Positions 29,748-39,101 of a stretch of DNA of 64,000 nucleotides are shown piece after piece. The DNA is from an uncultured Verrucomicrobiota bacterium (GTDB lineage: Bacteria > Verrucomicrobiota > Verrucomicrobiia > Chthoniobacterales > JACTMZ01), in assembly GCA_903953565.1 (NCBI GenBank), contig CAJBKE010000052.1, positions 124,001 through 188,000 on the forward strand, written 5' to 3'. The notes under the pieces were generated by a model. That model had not been told where the DNA came from and searched no databases. It was given only the letters and a program-made list of their open reading frames with translations. Numbering within the stretch: position 1 is the first letter of the stretch; every line of letters starts with the position of its first letter. The position numbers and the translations under genes are program-made.

Positions 29748-29849
29748 AGCAAAGGCTCCCATACCTCGTTTGACCGCGCGTTGCAACCGCAACCGCCATT
29801 TTTTTTCCGCGGGATTGCGCCGCGGCCCGTAAAATCGTCTCATCCTTCC

Positions 29850-30911
29850 ATGGCTCATGATCTCTATGTCCTCATTCTCGCCGGCGGGAGCGGCGAACGC
29901 TTCTGGCCCTACAGCCGCCGCGCCCGACCCAAGCAGCTGCTCAAACTTTTCTCCGATCGCACCATGTTGGAGGAGACCATCGAGCGCCTCGGTGATGCCG
30001 TCCCTCCGGAACGCATCTTTGTCCTGACCAATCGCGAACAGGAGGCCGCCGTGCGGGCGGCCTGCGCCGCCTTGCCCGCCGAGAACATCGTGGCCGAGCC
30101 GGCCAAACGCGATACCGCACCCGCCGTGGCCCTCGGGGTCGGACTCGTCCTCCGCCGCGACCCGCAGGCCGTCATGGCCGTGCTGCCCGCCGACCATCTG
30201 ATCAAAGACACGGCTGCCTTCCGCCGCGACCTGCTGGCCGGCGCCAAGGCCGCCGCGGAAACCGGAGCGCTCCTCACCATCGGTATCAAGCCGACGTGGC
30301 CGTGTCCGGGCTTCGGCTACATCGAGCAGGGCGCGCGCGCGTCCGAGGGCGATCCAGCCATCTACGAAGTCAAACGCTTCCGCGAAAAACCCAACGCCGC
30401 GCTGGCCGAATCGTTCCTCAAGCAGGGCAACTTCCGCTGGAATGCCGGCATGTTCATCTGGTCGATCCCCGCGATCATGGGCGAGCTGACCAAACACGCA
30501 CCCGAATTGGCCGCCTTTGTTTCGCGCATGCGCACCGCGCCCGATCTGACGGCTTTGCTCGAATCGGAATTCCCTGCTCTCCCGAAGATTTCCGTCGACT
30601 ACGCCATCATGGAAAAAGCGGCCCGCGTGCTCGAGTTGGAGGCCGGTTTTGACTGGGACGATGTCGGGAGCTGGCTGGCCGTGGCCAAATACCTTGCGCA
30701 ACACGAGGGCGGCAACGCGGCGAACTGCGCCCTCACGTCGCAGGATGCTTCGCACAACATCGTTTTCTCGGACGGCAAAAAACACATCGCCCTCGCCGGA
30801 GTGCAGGACCTCATCGTCATCGACACCGGCGATGCGCTCCTCGTTTGCCACCGCAACGAGGCGGAAAACATTAAAAAGCTCGTGCCGCGCGTTCCGGAGG
30901 AACTGCAGTGA
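29850..30911 (+). CDS. manC: mannose-1-phosphate guanylyltransferase
   Basis: A 353-aa nucleotidyltransferase making GDP-mannose from mannose-1-phosphate and GTP. The signature VLILAGGSGERFWPYSRRARPKQ lies near the N-terminus (LAGGSGERFWPYSR). ADHLIKD, RFREKPNAALAE and FRWNAGMFIW follow, and DWDDVGSW lies near the C-terminus. It lacks the C-terminal phosphomannose isomerase domain of bifunctional AlgA-type enzymes. The ATG at 29850 directly precedes the Rossmann strand. Its stop overlaps the GTG of ruvX (GTGA). GDP-mannose would feed surface glycans or glycoproteins. Confidence 0.93.
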   Translation: MAHDLYVLILAGGSGERFWPYSRRARPKQLLKLFSDRTMLEETIERLGDAVPPERIFVLTNREQEAAVRAACAALPAENIVAEPAKRDTAPAVALGVGLVLRRDPQAVMAVLPADHLIKDTAAFRRDLLAGAKAAAETGALLTIGIKPTWPCPGFGYIEQGARASEGDPAIYEVKRFREKPNAALAESFLKQGNFRWNAGMFIWSIPAIMGELTKHAPELAAFVSRMRTAPDLTALLESEFPALPKISVDYAIMEKAARVLELEAGFDWDDVGSWLAVAKYLAQHEGGNAANCALTSQDASHNIVFSDGKKHIALAGVQDLIVIDTGDALLVCHRNEAENIKKLVPRVPEELQ

Positions 30912-31327
30912 CCCGCACCATGGCCATCGATCTCGGCACCGCCCGCACCGGGGTTGCCGTGAGCGACGAACTCGGCATGCTCGCCCAACCGTGGAAAACA
31001 TTGCCGGGGGGCGAGGCCTCGCTCGAGGCGGTGGTTGCCGCCGTGCAGGAAGTAAAGCCGGGCCGCATCATTGTCGGTCTCCCGCGCAACATGGACGGAT
31101 CGTCCGGTCCCGCCGCCGAATCCGCCAAAGATTTTGCCGGACGTTTGCGCGAGCGGGTTTCCTGTCCGGTCGATCTGTGGGATGAGCGCCTGACGACGGT
31201 CGCCGCGCAGCGTTCCTTGCGCGAGAGCGGACGCAAGGCGCGCGACCAACGCGGGGTGATCGACCAAGTGGCCGCGCAGATTTTGCTGCAGAGTTGGCTC
31301 GACCGCGCCCCATGCGACTTAAGCTGA
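30908..31327 (+). CDS. ruvX: Holliday junction resolvase-like nuclease RuvX (YqgF)
   Basis: A 139-aa RNase H-fold protein. It shows MAIDLGTARTGVAVSD at the N-terminus, GLPRNMDGSSG in the middle, and LWDERLTTVAAQRSL, which carries the conserved acid. YqgF in E. coli acts in processing pre-16S rRNA 5' ends; resolvase activity has also been proposed. The GTG at 30908 overlaps the manC stop, and truA overlaps its 3' end by 16 bases, so manC-ruvX-truA look cotranscribed. Confidence 0.93.
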   Translation: MTRTMAIDLGTARTGVAVSDELGMLAQPWKTLPGGEASLEAVVAAVQEVKPGRIIVGLPRNMDGSSGPAAESAKDFAGRLRERVSCPVDLWDERLTTVAAQRSLRESGRKARDQRGVIDQVAAQILLQSWLDRAPCDLS

Positions 31328-32076
31328 GCGTTGCCTACGACGGCGCCGCCTTCCGCGGATGGCAAAGCCAGCCGGGTGGGGGAGCGGTGCAGGATGTTTT
31401 GCGGGAGGCGATGACGCGTCTCGCCGGTGGAAAGGTCGTCTTGGTGCAAGGATCCGGTCGGACCGATGCCGGCGTGCATGCCGTTGGACAAGTCGCCCAT
31501 GCCGATGTGCCCGACGAGCGGGGCAATCCTCTTTTTTGGCAGCGCGCACTCAACGCGACCTTGCCGCCATCCTTGCGCATTCTTTGCTGCACTCGTGCAT
31601 CGCAGGACTTTCATGCGCGCTACGCCGCCACGGGGAAAACTTACGAATATTTGCTGTGGACCGCGCCGATTTTGCCGCCGCACTGGGCGGGACGCGCCTG
31701 GCATGTGCAGCCGGCTCCAGAATTTGCCGCTTTGCGGCGGGCAGGCAAAGTCTTGCAGGGCGAGCATGACTTTGCCGGTTTCTCCGCCAATCGAGGAACT
31801 CCGGTGCGCGACACGCGGCGTCACCTCCGTCGCATCACCGTGACCCGCGACGGACCGCTCGTCCGTCTGCGCTTTGAAGGCCGCGGATTCCTCTACAAAA
31901 TGGTGCGCATGCTCGTTGCTGCCATGGTGCGCGTCGCGCAGGGCAAAGCGGATCTCGCGGGTCTGCGCGCGCGCTTGGCCGGGCGCCCCAATGATCTTCC
32001 GCGCACTGTCGCGCCGGCCGACGGGCTCTATCTCGTTCGAGTCGCTTACGCGGGGCGGAAAACGCAATCGGATTGA
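31312..32076 (+). CDS. truA: tRNA pseudouridine(38-40) synthase TruA
   Basis: A 254-aa enzyme that modifies positions 38-40 of the tRNA anticodon stem. It begins LKLSVAYDGAAFRGWQ. The catalytic aspartate is Asp52 in GSGRTDAGVHAVGQ. Other family segments are RYAATGKTYEYLLW and GRGFLYKMVRMLV. The ATG at 31312 lies inside the end of ruvX, a 16-base overlap. The length is standard. Confidence 0.96.
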   Translation: MRLKLSVAYDGAAFRGWQSQPGGGAVQDVLREAMTRLAGGKVVLVQGSGRTDAGVHAVGQVAHADVPDERGNPLFWQRALNATLPPSLRILCCTRASQDFHARYAATGKTYEYLLWTAPILPPHWAGRAWHVQPAPEFAALRRAGKVLQGEHDFAGFSANRGTPVRDTRRHLRRITVTRDGPLVRLRFEGRGFLYKMVRMLVAAMVRVAQGKADLAGLRARLAGRPNDLPRTVAPADGLYLVRVAYAGRKTQSD

Positions 32077-32108
32077 ATTCCTTCGCCTCGCGCTATTAGT
32101 TTCCTCAC

Positions 32109-33257
32109 GTGCGCGCCCCGCCCGCCTCTTTAGCCGCTGTTCTTTTTGTGGTCCTGATCGCGGCGCTCCTCGTGCCCCGTTCCGGCGCGCAGATTTCCGC
32201 CGAGGAGCAGCGCAAGCGTGACTTGTTCCTCAAGGCGCGCGAATCGATCGAACCCGCTCCCGCCGCCACCCCGGCCAAGGCCCCGGTCAAACCCCAACCG
32301 CGCCCGCGTCCCGTCGTGGCCGATAGCATCGAGCAACCGCTTGAGCCGATTGATCCGATCACCTTGCCGCCGCCGCGCTCCACACCGCCGCCCACCCCGC
32401 GACCCAAAGCCACTCCGAAAGTCGAACCCAAGCCCACGCCGAAGCCCGAACCACCCGAACCGCCCGAGCGTAGGCAACCGCCTCCGGTTGTCGCCGAGGA
32501 ACCCGATGACATCGTGCTGCCGCCGCCCGGCCGCGACTCGGACGACATTATCAAACTTCCCCCGCCGCGCAGCGAGCCGACTCCTCCGTCGCGTGACCGC
32601 ACAGAAATAAAAGAGGAAGAGGAAGAGCCAAAAGTTACCGAACCTCCCAAGGATGCGCCCATCGTCGTGGAGAAATCCGGTGCCGCGGAGGATGAAGGTC
32701 TCGCTCCGCCCCCGCCGCGCGAACGCCGTGGCTGGTTCGGACTGGGCGGCGGTCCGCGCTACCGCTACCTGACCCGCAGCGTGCGCAGTGCCATCGACGG
32801 CGCACCGGTCAAGCGGGGACGCTGGCAATACGTCATCGTCCACAACAGCGGCACCCGCCAAGGCAACGCCCGTATTTTTGCCAACTACCACCGCAACGTG
32901 CGCAAAATGAAGAACGGCCTCGCCTACCACTTCGTCATCGGCAACGGCACATCCTCCGGCGACGGTGAGATCGAAATCGGACCACGCTGGACGAGCCAGA
33001 TCAACGGCGGCCACGTGGCGAGCGACTACCTCAACAATATCGGCATCGGCATTTGTTTTGTCGGCGATTTCAACCGCGACGTTCCCACCCGCGCACAACT
33101 CGCCGCACTGCAGGAAATCATCACCTACCTGCGCAAACGCGTCGGCCGCAGCAAGGGACGTGTCCTCATCGTCAAAGCCCACCGCGAAATCAATCCCAAG
33201 CCAACCGACTGCCCCGGCAACCGCTTTCCTTACCGCTGGTTGCACCGGACGTTCTGA
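32109..33257 (+). CDS. exported N-acetylmuramoyl-L-alanine amidase/PGRP-like protein
   Basis: 382 aa. An N-terminal signal sequence (AAVLFVVLIAALLVPRSGA) precedes a long Pro/Lys/Glu-rich linker at about residues 45-210. The C-terminal amidase_2/PGRP domain follows: first zinc His in YVIVHNSG, the AYHFVIGNG segment, and the second His plus Cys in KAHREINPKPTDCPGNRF. It should cleave the amide bond between MurNAc and the stem peptide, or bind peptidoglycan, in the periplasm. The linker could span the envelope. The start is a GTG at 32109; no better ATG precedes the signal sequence. Confidence 0.85.
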   Translation: MRAPPASLAAVLFVVLIAALLVPRSGAQISAEEQRKRDLFLKARESIEPAPAATPAKAPVKPQPRPRPVVADSIEQPLEPIDPITLPPPRSTPPPTPRPKATPKVEPKPTPKPEPPEPPERRQPPPVVAEEPDDIVLPPPGRDSDDIIKLPPPRSEPTPPSRDRTEIKEEEEEPKVTEPPKDAPIVVEKSGAAEDEGLAPPPPRERRGWFGLGGGPRYRYLTRSVRSAIDGAPVKRGRWQYVIVHNSGTRQGNARIFANYHRNVRKMKNGLAYHFVIGNGTSSGDGEIEIGPRWTSQINGGHVASDYLNNIGIGICFVGDFNRDVPTRAQLAALQEIITYLRKRVGRSKGRVLIVKAHREINPKPTDCPGNRFPYRWLHRTF

Positions 33258-33259
33258 CC

Positions 33260-34126
33260 ATGCGCCTGGGCATCACCGGGGCATCCGGCTTCATCGGCCG
33301 TCGGGCCACGCAACTCGCCGCCGCGCGGGGTTGGGACGTCGTGCCGTTCAGTCGCCATCCGCGCGACGCACGCAGCAGGCCCTTTGTTCCGGGGGAAGCT
33401 GCGGACGTTGACGGACTTGATGCTGTCCTTCATCTGGCCGGGGAGCCGGTGCTCGGACTTTGGACCGCGGCAAAACGCGCGCGCATCATGGATAGCCGCG
33501 TCCTCGGCACGCGTTCGCTCGTCGAAGGATTCGCGCGTGCCTCGCACCCGCCGCGTGTCTTGGTCAGCGGATCAGCCATCGGATTTTACGGCAATACGGG
33601 AGATCGCGAGGTTGACGAGAGTTCGCCGGCCGGAACCGGGTTTCTGTCCGATGTCTGCCGCGCCTGGGAAGGGGAGGCGGAAAAAGTGCGCGATGCGCGC
33701 GTCGTTCTTCTTCGCACCGGGTTTGTTCTTGGGCGCGAGGGGGGAGCTATGAAGATGATTCTCCCCGTATTCCGCGCCGGCTTGGGTGGACGACTCGGTA
33801 GCGGCCGACAATGGATGTCTTGCGTTCATGTCGACGACGTCGCCGGCCTCGCCTTGTGGGCTGTCGAGAACGAAGCGGTCCGCGGACCGCTCAACGCGGT
33901 CATGCCGCAGCCCGTGACCAATGCCGACTTCACCCGCGACGTGGCGCATGCCGTGCATCGTCCGGCGATTTTTCCGGCGCCGGCGTTTCTTCTGCGACTG
34001 TTCCTCGGCAAAATGGCTTCGATGTTGCTCGACAGCGCGCGCGTGCGTCCCGCCGTGGCGGAGCGCGGGCATTACCGGTATTCGTTCGTCGATGTCCCGG
34101 ACGCGCTGATCGACATTGCGCGCTGA
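33260..34126 (+). CDS. TIGR01777 family NAD-dependent epimerase/dehydratase-like protein
   Basis: A 288-aa Rossmann protein starting LGITGASGFIGRRATQLAAA. The family marks are DAVLHLAGEPV, WTAAKRARIMDSRVLGTRSLV, VSGSAIGFYGNTGD and RTGFVLGREGGAM. The C-terminal segment SMLLDSARVRPAVAERGHY matches the DUF1731 end seen in this family (E. coli YfcH, plant SulA-like). Reaction and substrate are unknown. The ATG at 33260 is 3 bases after the amidase stop. Confidence 0.9.
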   Translation: MRLGITGASGFIGRRATQLAAARGWDVVPFSRHPRDARSRPFVPGEAADVDGLDAVLHLAGEPVLGLWTAAKRARIMDSRVLGTRSLVEGFARASHPPRVLVSGSAIGFYGNTGDREVDESSPAGTGFLSDVCRAWEGEAEKVRDARVVLLRTGFVLGREGGAMKMILPVFRAGLGGRLGSGRQWMSCVHVDDVAGLALWAVENEAVRGPLNAVMPQPVTNADFTRDVAHAVHRPAIFPAPAFLLRLFLGKMASMLLDSARVRPAVAERGHYRYSFVDVPDALIDIAR

Positions 34127-34174
34127 ACAATTCCGCTTGTCGCCCGCGCGCGGAAAACGAATCCTCGTCTTTTC

Positions 34175-35158
34175 ATGTCCGCTCGCCCGCCTCTCATCGA
34201 TCTGCACCGCCATCTCGACGGCAGTGTGCGTCTCGAAACCATTCTCGACCTCGGCCGCCTTCACAAGATTCCTCTGCCCGGTAACTCATTGGACGAACTG
34301 CGCCCTCATGTCGTCGTCACCACGCCGCAGCCCGGGCTGATCGAATTTCTCGCCAAATTCAAATGGATGACCGCCGTGCTGGCCGATTATGACGCTTGCC
34401 GCCGCGTGGCCCGGGAAAACGTGGAGGATGCGCATCGCGAGGGAATCCGTTACATCGAATTGCGCTTCAGTCCGGCCTTCATGGCCGACGCGCACAATCT
34501 CGATCCGTCTCGCGTCACGGCCGCAGTCATCGAAGGCGTGCGCGAAGGCGAGGCAGCCACCGGAGTCAAAGCCAACCTCATCGGTATTCTCACCCGCACC
34601 TACGGTCCGGTCCGCGCGCGGCGCGAGTTGCGCGCATTGCTCGACCACAAAAACGAGATCACCGCGCTCGATCTTGCCGGCGACGAGGGCAACTGGCCGG
34701 CGGAGCTTTTCGTCGAGCACTTCAAGGAGGGGCGCGGGGCCGGTTGGCAGGTGACCGTCCATGCCGGTGAAGCTGCCGGCGCACAGAGCATCGTCACCGC
34801 GATCGAACAACTCGGAGCCACGCGCATCGGTCACGCCGTCCGCGCCGCGGAGGACGCAGCCGTTATGGATCTTCTCCGTGAGCGTCGCATCGGCATCGAG
34901 GCGAACCTGACCAGCAATGTCCAGACCAGCACGGTGCCCGACTATCCCAGCCATCCGTTGAAAAAATTCCTCGAGAGCGGCTTGCTCGCCACCATCAACA
35001 CCGATGACCCCGGGATCAGCGGTATCGATCTTGCGTATGAATTGGATGTGGCCGCACCGGCTGCGGGACTCAACGAGTCGCAAATCATTCGCGCGCTGGA
35101 AAATGCCTGGGAAATCGCCTTTCTCGGGCCCGAGGAAAAAGCCCGATTGCGCCAGTGA
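34175..35158 (+). CDS. add: adenosine deaminase
   Basis: A 327-aa zinc enzyme that deaminates adenosine (or a related purine) to inosine. Zinc ligands are His11 and His13 (LHRHLDGS), His196 (TVHAGE) and Asp277 (INTDDPG). Catalytic Glu199 and His220 (RIGHAV) are present, so it looks active. Substrate choice (adenosine, adenine or a futalosine-type nucleoside) cannot be fixed by eye. It starts 48 bases after the epimerase-like gene on the same strand. Confidence 0.92.
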   Translation: MSARPPLIDLHRHLDGSVRLETILDLGRLHKIPLPGNSLDELRPHVVVTTPQPGLIEFLAKFKWMTAVLADYDACRRVARENVEDAHREGIRYIELRFSPAFMADAHNLDPSRVTAAVIEGVREGEAATGVKANLIGILTRTYGPVRARRELRALLDHKNEITALDLAGDEGNWPAELFVEHFKEGRGAGWQVTVHAGEAAGAQSIVTAIEQLGATRIGHAVRAAEDAAVMDLLRERRIGIEANLTSNVQTSTVPDYPSHPLKKFLESGLLATINTDDPGISGIDLAYELDVAAPAAGLNESQIIRALENAWEIAFLGPEEKARLRQ

Positions 35159-35243
35159 GCCCTTTCCCCGGTGCGGCAGGCCCCCAAACCGCCCGCAGAA
35201 CGTTTTCCGCGCTGGAAAACCGCCGCCAACAGGTTCTTAATCA

Positions 35244-36017
35244 ATGCCGATGAAAGGATCTGCTCTTCTCTTCGTTTTTGCGGCCCTGCTCGTTCTTCCT
35301 GCTTTGGCACAGACCGACCGGCAGTTGCCGGCTTATGAGGCTTTGCGCACGGTGGCGCAGGCCAAAGGTCAGGACTGGCTTGGTCGACTGGTCGAGATGC
35401 GCGGCGTCGATGGCGACCCGCAGCCCACGCGTTGGCTGCTCACTTTTCGCGATGACAGTGCGCGCGGTGGCGTGCGTGAGTTCGCCGTCGCGCGCCAAGG
35501 GATCGTGAGCGAACGCACCCCGGTGCGCGCGGCGGGGGTTCCTTCGTCCGTCATGTCCGCCCGCGCCCTCAACTTGGATTCCACCGGCGCCTTCTCCGCC
35601 GCGAACAAACAGGCAACGCAGTCCAAGCTCGGTTTTGCTTCGGTCAATTATCTGCTGCAGAACCGCGACGGCGTGCCCGCTTGGCTTGTCCAAATGTTCG
35701 ATGCCTCGGGTGCCGAAGTCGGCAAAGTGGTCATCTCGGCGCGCGACGGGTCGCTCATTTCGCGTCTGCGCGCCCCGGCCGCGACCAAGAAGCCGGCCGA
35801 GGGATCTTCGCCGTCATCATCGGCATCGCGGCCTGCCGCGCCTGACAATCGGCCTGTCGGCGATCGCTGGGTCGAGGGTGGGGGACTTGTCGGTCATTCC
35901 AAGCGCTGGGGTGAAAATGCCTGGCAGACCACGACCAATACCGCGGTGCGCGTCGGCGACAGCATCAGTGCATTTTTTATCGGACGTCCCGCACCGCAGG
36001 GAACGCCCGGCAATTGA
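35244..36017 (+). CDS. secreted protein of unknown function
   Basis: 257 aa with a signal peptide (MPMKGSALLFVFAALLVLPALAQ). The mature part has a beta-rich central segment (WLLTFRDDSARGGVREFAVA; GVPAWLVQMFDASGAEVGKVVIS) loosely like PepSY-type domains, then a Ser/Pro/Ala linker near residues 185-210 and a C-terminal segment WVEGGGLVGHSKRWGENAWQ. No catalytic motif is seen. It is directly upstream of the nfeD-like gene (stop and start regions touch), so it may belong to the membrane-organising operon. Confidence 0.7.
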   Translation: MPMKGSALLFVFAALLVLPALAQTDRQLPAYEALRTVAQAKGQDWLGRLVEMRGVDGDPQPTRWLLTFRDDSARGGVREFAVARQGIVSERTPVRAAGVPSSVMSARALNLDSTGAFSAANKQATQSKLGFASVNYLLQNRDGVPAWLVQMFDASGAEVGKVVISARDGSLISRLRAPAATKKPAEGSSPSSSASRPAAPDNRPVGDRWVEGGGLVGHSKRWGENAWQTTTNTAVRVGDSISAFFIGRPAPQGTPGN

Positions 36018-36025
36018 ATCCATCG

Positions 36026-36496
36026 ATGGACGGTCCCGCCCTGATCATCACACTCTTCGTCGTCGGCTTTTTGTTGCTCGCCGCCGAGGTGTTTCTGCCC
36101 GGCCTGATCGTCGGAACGATCGGGCTCCTTTGCCTCATCGCTTCGGTCGTTCTTGTCTTCAACGAATACGGAGCGCCGGCCGGGGTGCTCGCCGCTTTTG
36201 TCGTCGGCGGTCTCACCGTGGCGGGCTTTGTCATCTGGTTGAATATTTTTCCGCGCACGTTTATCGGCCGTCGCATCATGTTGTTGACCCGGCAAGACAC
36301 CGGCGGGGTGGCTTCCGAAAACCAAGCACTCGTCGGCCAATCCGGCGAAGCGATAACACCCCTGCGTCCCTCCGGCACGGCGCGGATCGGCGGAAAACGC
36401 GTTGATGTCACGGCAGTTGGCGATTTCCTCGAGCAAGGAGTGAACGTCGTTGTTGTCGCCGCCGACGGCATGCGCGTCGCGGTGCGTCGGCAGTAA
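36026..36496 (+). CDS. NfeD-like membrane protein
   Basis: 156 aa with three or four transmembrane segments at the N-terminus (ALIITLFVVGFLLLAAEVFL; LIVGTIGLLCLIASVVLVF; VLAAFVVGGLTVAGFVIWL). A C-terminal soluble OB-fold domain follows (GQSGEAITPLRPSGTARIGG, RVDVTAVGDFLEQG). It is the short NfeD form without a protease domain, usually next to a flotillin-like gene, as here. An in-frame TTG at 36014 overlaps the upstream stop and is an alternative start. Confidence 0.9.
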   Translation: MDGPALIITLFVVGFLLLAAEVFLPGLIVGTIGLLCLIASVVLVFNEYGAPAGVLAAFVVGGLTVAGFVIWLNIFPRTFIGRRIMLLTRQDTGGVASENQALVGQSGEAITPLRPSGTARIGGKRVDVTAVGDFLEQGVNVVVVAADGMRVAVRRQ

Positions 36497-36591
36497 CGAC
36501 GGGACGCCCGCTCGTCCGCTCGCCTCTGAAAATCCGCTCGGGGCCCGCAAAGGCTTTGCCCCATCCGTCCGGATGCGGCTAAGATTCCGGT

Positions 36592-37611
36592 ATGGGTTCT
36601 CTCTTTATCTACATCGTGACCGGCGTGGCCGTTGTCCTCGGCCTCGTCCTCCTCATTGTCCTCTTCAATTTCTTCGGCATTTGGCTGCGCGCCAAAATCG
36701 CCGATGCGCCGGTTTCCTTCGCGCGTCTCGTCGGCATGCGTTTGCGCCGCGTTCCCGTGGGCATGATCGTCGATAGCCGCATCACCGCGGTGAAGGCCGG
36801 CATTCCGCTCGATACCGACGAACTCGAAGCCCACTACCTGGCCGGTGGCAGCGTGGATTCCGTCGTGCTGGCCCTCATCGCGGCGGACAAAGCCGGCATC
36901 AAGCTCGACTTCAACCGCGCCTGCGCCATCGACCTCGCCATCAAAGGAACAAGCAAAACGGTCCTCGAGGCCGTCCGCACAAGCATCAATCCGAAAGTCA
37001 TCGACTGCCCCGCTCCCGGTTCCGGCCGCTCGACGATCGACGCCGTGGCCCGTGATGGCATCGGGGTCAAAGTCAAAGCCCGCGTCACCGTGCGCTCGAA
37101 TCTCGACCGCTTCGTTGGCGGTGCCACTGAGGAAACCATCATTGCCCGCGTCGGTGAGGGGATCGTCACCTCGATCGGTTCTGCGCTCTCCTACAAGGAC
37201 GTGTTGGAAAATCCGGACCGCATTTCGAAAACCGTCCTCCAGAAGGGCCTCGATAGCGGCACCGCGTTCGAAATTCTTTCCGTCGATATCGCCGACATCG
37301 ACGTCGGCGAAAACGTCGGCGCCAAGTTGCAAGGCGAGCAGGCCGAAGCCGACAAAGTCGTGGCCCAAGCCAAAGCGGAGGTGCGCCGCGCTGCCGCCGT
37401 CGCCCTCGAAGGCGAAATGCGCGCCAAGACCCAGGAAATGCGCGCCAAAGTGGTCGAAGCCGAGGCCCAGGTCCCGCAGGCCATGGCCGAAGCCTTCCGC
37501 AACGGCAACCTCGGCATCATGGATTACATGAGGATGAAAAACATCCAGGCCGACTCGCAAATGCGCGAATCCATCGCCGGTTCCGAGCGCGGTAACGCCG
37601 AAGCACGGTAA
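36592..37611 (+). CDS. floA: flotillin-like protein FloA
   Basis: A 339-aa membrane scaffold protein of functional membrane microdomains. The N-terminal hairpin membrane segment ([20 protein letters not shown]) is followed by a long SPFH-like region ([37 protein letters not shown]) and a coiled coil near residues 240-305 rich in Ala, Glu and Lys. The C-terminus has the conserved [20 protein letters not shown]. Length and sequence match the FloA/YqfA family. It follows nfeD by 95 bases and precedes a small membrane-anchored protein by 21. Confidence 0.95.
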   Translation: MGSLFIYIVTGVAVVLGLVLLIVLFNFFGIWLRAKIADAPVSFARLVGMRLRRVPVGMIVDSRITAVKAGIPLDTDELEAHYLAGGSVDSVVLALIAADKAGIKLDFNRACAIDLAIKGTSKTVLEAVRTSINPKVIDCPAPGSGRSTIDAVARDGIGVKVKARVTVRSNLDRFVGGATEETIIARVGEGIVTSIGSALSYKDVLENPDRISKTVLQKGLDSGTAFEILSVDIADIDVGENVGAKLQGEQAEADKVVAQAKAEVRRAAAVALEGEMRAKTQEMRAKVVEAEAQVPQAMAEAFRNGNLGIMDYMRMKNIQADSQMRESIAGSERGNAEAR

Positions 37612-37632
37612 GAATCCGTCACCGGTTCCGCC

Positions 37633-38232
37633 ATGGAACAACTTGTCCTGCTTGTTGTCATCGGGTTGATCAGCCTGATCAATTGGGTAATGCAGCAAGC
37701 TGCCGAGCGACGCGAGGCGGCCAAGACGAAGCGGGTCGAAAAGCGCGATCTGAAGCGCGAAACGCGGCGCAACGTTTACACGCAACCCGCCCCGGCGCCA
37801 GTCGCGCGCCGGGCCGCGGCGGAGCGCGATCCGTTCAAGGATCTGATGGATGCACTCGGGCTGCCGGCCGAAGGAGTTCCGCCCCGTCCGGTGGTCGCCC
37901 GCCCCGACGACTTCGAGGAGGAAGAGTTCTCCTCGCTCGAAGCCCCCGCTCCCCCCGCGTTGCCCGAGCGCGTGGTGACCAAGCCTCGCGGCAAGGCCGC
38001 ATCTTGGCATCCGCCCGCGCGGCGTGCGCAGCCCGACGAAAAAACGAAGCAACTTGCCTCGGCCTTTGCCGCTTTGGAGGACGCCTCACCCGAGACTTGG
38101 CGCGGCGGCAACGTGCGCTCCCTGCTCGCCAATTCTTCTTCCCAACGCAAAGCAGTGATTCTCTCCGAAATCCTCGGCACCCCGCGCGGCCTCGCCCGCA
38201 CCGATGCCCTCATGACGCGCGGGCATCTCTGA
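37633..38232 (+). CDS. membrane-anchored protein of unknown function downstream of floA
   Basis: 199 aa. One N-terminal membrane segment (LVLLVVIGLISLINWVMQQ) leads to a strongly basic stretch (EAAKTKRVEKRDLKRETRR), a Pro/Ala/Glu-rich middle, and a short C-terminal domain (GGNVRSLLANSSSQRKAVIL, SEILGTPRGLARTD) reminiscent of a small helical motif. No enzyme motif is seen. Close spacing to floA (21 bases) suggests that it is part of the same unit. It ends just before the inverted-repeat element at 38247. Confidence 0.7.
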   Translation: MEQLVLLVVIGLISLINWVMQQAAERREAAKTKRVEKRDLKRETRRNVYTQPAPAPVARRAAAERDPFKDLMDALGLPAEGVPPRPVVARPDDFEEEEFSSLEAPAPPALPERVVTKPRGKAASWHPPARRAQPDEKTKQLASAFAALEDASPETWRGGNVRSLLANSSSQRKAVILSEILGTPRGLARTDALMTRGHL

Positions 38233-38246
38233 GGTCCGAGGTTTTT

Positions 38247-38317
38247 TGCAGCGGCGGTCTATGACCGTCGCAACCTCGTCGAAGTCGGGGCACCGACGGT
38301 CATAGACCACCGCTACA
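38247..38317. repeat. composite inverted repeat (TGTAGCGGCGGTC family)
   Basis: 24-base arms at 38247-38270 and 38294-38317 that match at 22 of 24 positions and share the GCGGTCTATGACCGTCG-type core with the 11631 element. It lies between the convergent floA-linked gene and yebC. It can fold into a long hairpin in both transcripts. Confidence 0.9.
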
Positions 38318-38334
38318 AGTCAAAGGCAGCGCCG

Positions 38335-39066
38335 TCACTTCACCGCCGCCCACACCCGATGCACGTCGTCATGGTCGTCGAGGGCTTGGAGAAAGGCGCC
38401 AACCTCGGCTTGTTGCTCGTCACTCAGATCCGGACATTGCTTCGGCACGTAGCCGAGTTCACTTGTCACGACGGTCCACCCGTTTTCCGACAGCCATTTC
38501 GACACCGTGTGCGTATTTGTGCGGTCGGTGATGAACCGCGCGCCGGTGGCGTCGGCCGGGATGTCGTCATTTTGCGCGTGGGCGAGGGGCTCAACCTCGT
38601 TGGCCCCGGCCTCGATGGCCGCTTCTTCCAGATCGACCTCCGCTTTTGCCGTGTGTGCTTCGACCAGCCCGACTTGATCGAACAAAAACTTGTTGCTGCC
38701 CGAGGCCCCGAGTTGCCCCTTTTTGAAGAGCACGCGGATCTCCGGCGCGGTGCGGTTGTGGTTGTCGGTCACGGCCTCCACGATGACCGGCACCTTGTGC
38801 GGCGCATATCCCTCGAAAGTCATGTTTTCGAGCGCCGTTTTGTCCGCACCCGTGCCCGCACCCTTGGCGATGGCCCGCTCGATGACGTCTTTCGCGACAC
38901 TTTCCTTGCGCGCCTTTTCCAGTGCTGCGGCGAGTCGCGAGTTCGTCGCCGGGTCCGCCCCGCCATGACGCGCTGCGATGGTGATTTCGCGGATGAACTT
39001 CCCCGTCGCCTGCGATTTCCGGAGCGAGGCAACCTCGCGCTTGGCTAGCAACCATTGACGTCCCAT
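38335..39066 (-). CDS. yebC: YebC/PmpR family protein
   Basis: A 243-aa protein of the YebC/TACO1 family. It starts MGRQWLLAKREVASLRKSQ and continues with KFIREITIAARHGGADPATN, AIAKGAGTGADKTALENMTF and YAPHKVPVIVEAVTDNHNRT. Some family members are reported as transcriptional regulators; others act in translation at difficult (for example polyproline) stretches. The N-terminus differs from the common AGHSKW-type start but keeps its position. It is usually linked to ruvC; here ruvC is not nearby. Confidence 0.93.
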   Translation of the reverse strand: MGRQWLLAKREVASLRKSQATGKFIREITIAARHGGADPATNSRLAAALEKARKESVAKDVIERAIAKGAGTGADKTALENMTFEGYAPHKVPVIVEAVTDNHNRTAPEIRVLFKKGQLGASGSNKFLFDQVGLVEAHTAKAEVDLEEAAIEAGANEVEPLAHAQNDDIPADATGARFITDRTNTHTVSKWLSENGWTVVTSELGYVPKQCPDLSDEQQAEVGAFLQALDDHDDVHRVWAAVK

Positions 39067-39101
39067 AGGCGGAGGATCCTAAGCGAAAGCCTGCCGCCCG
39101 C

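Noticed and set aside
35977-38052. 691-codon minus-strand open frame across nfeD, floA and the next gene
   Set aside because: It runs antisense to three genes with clear family marks or operon context, and its translation has no domain.
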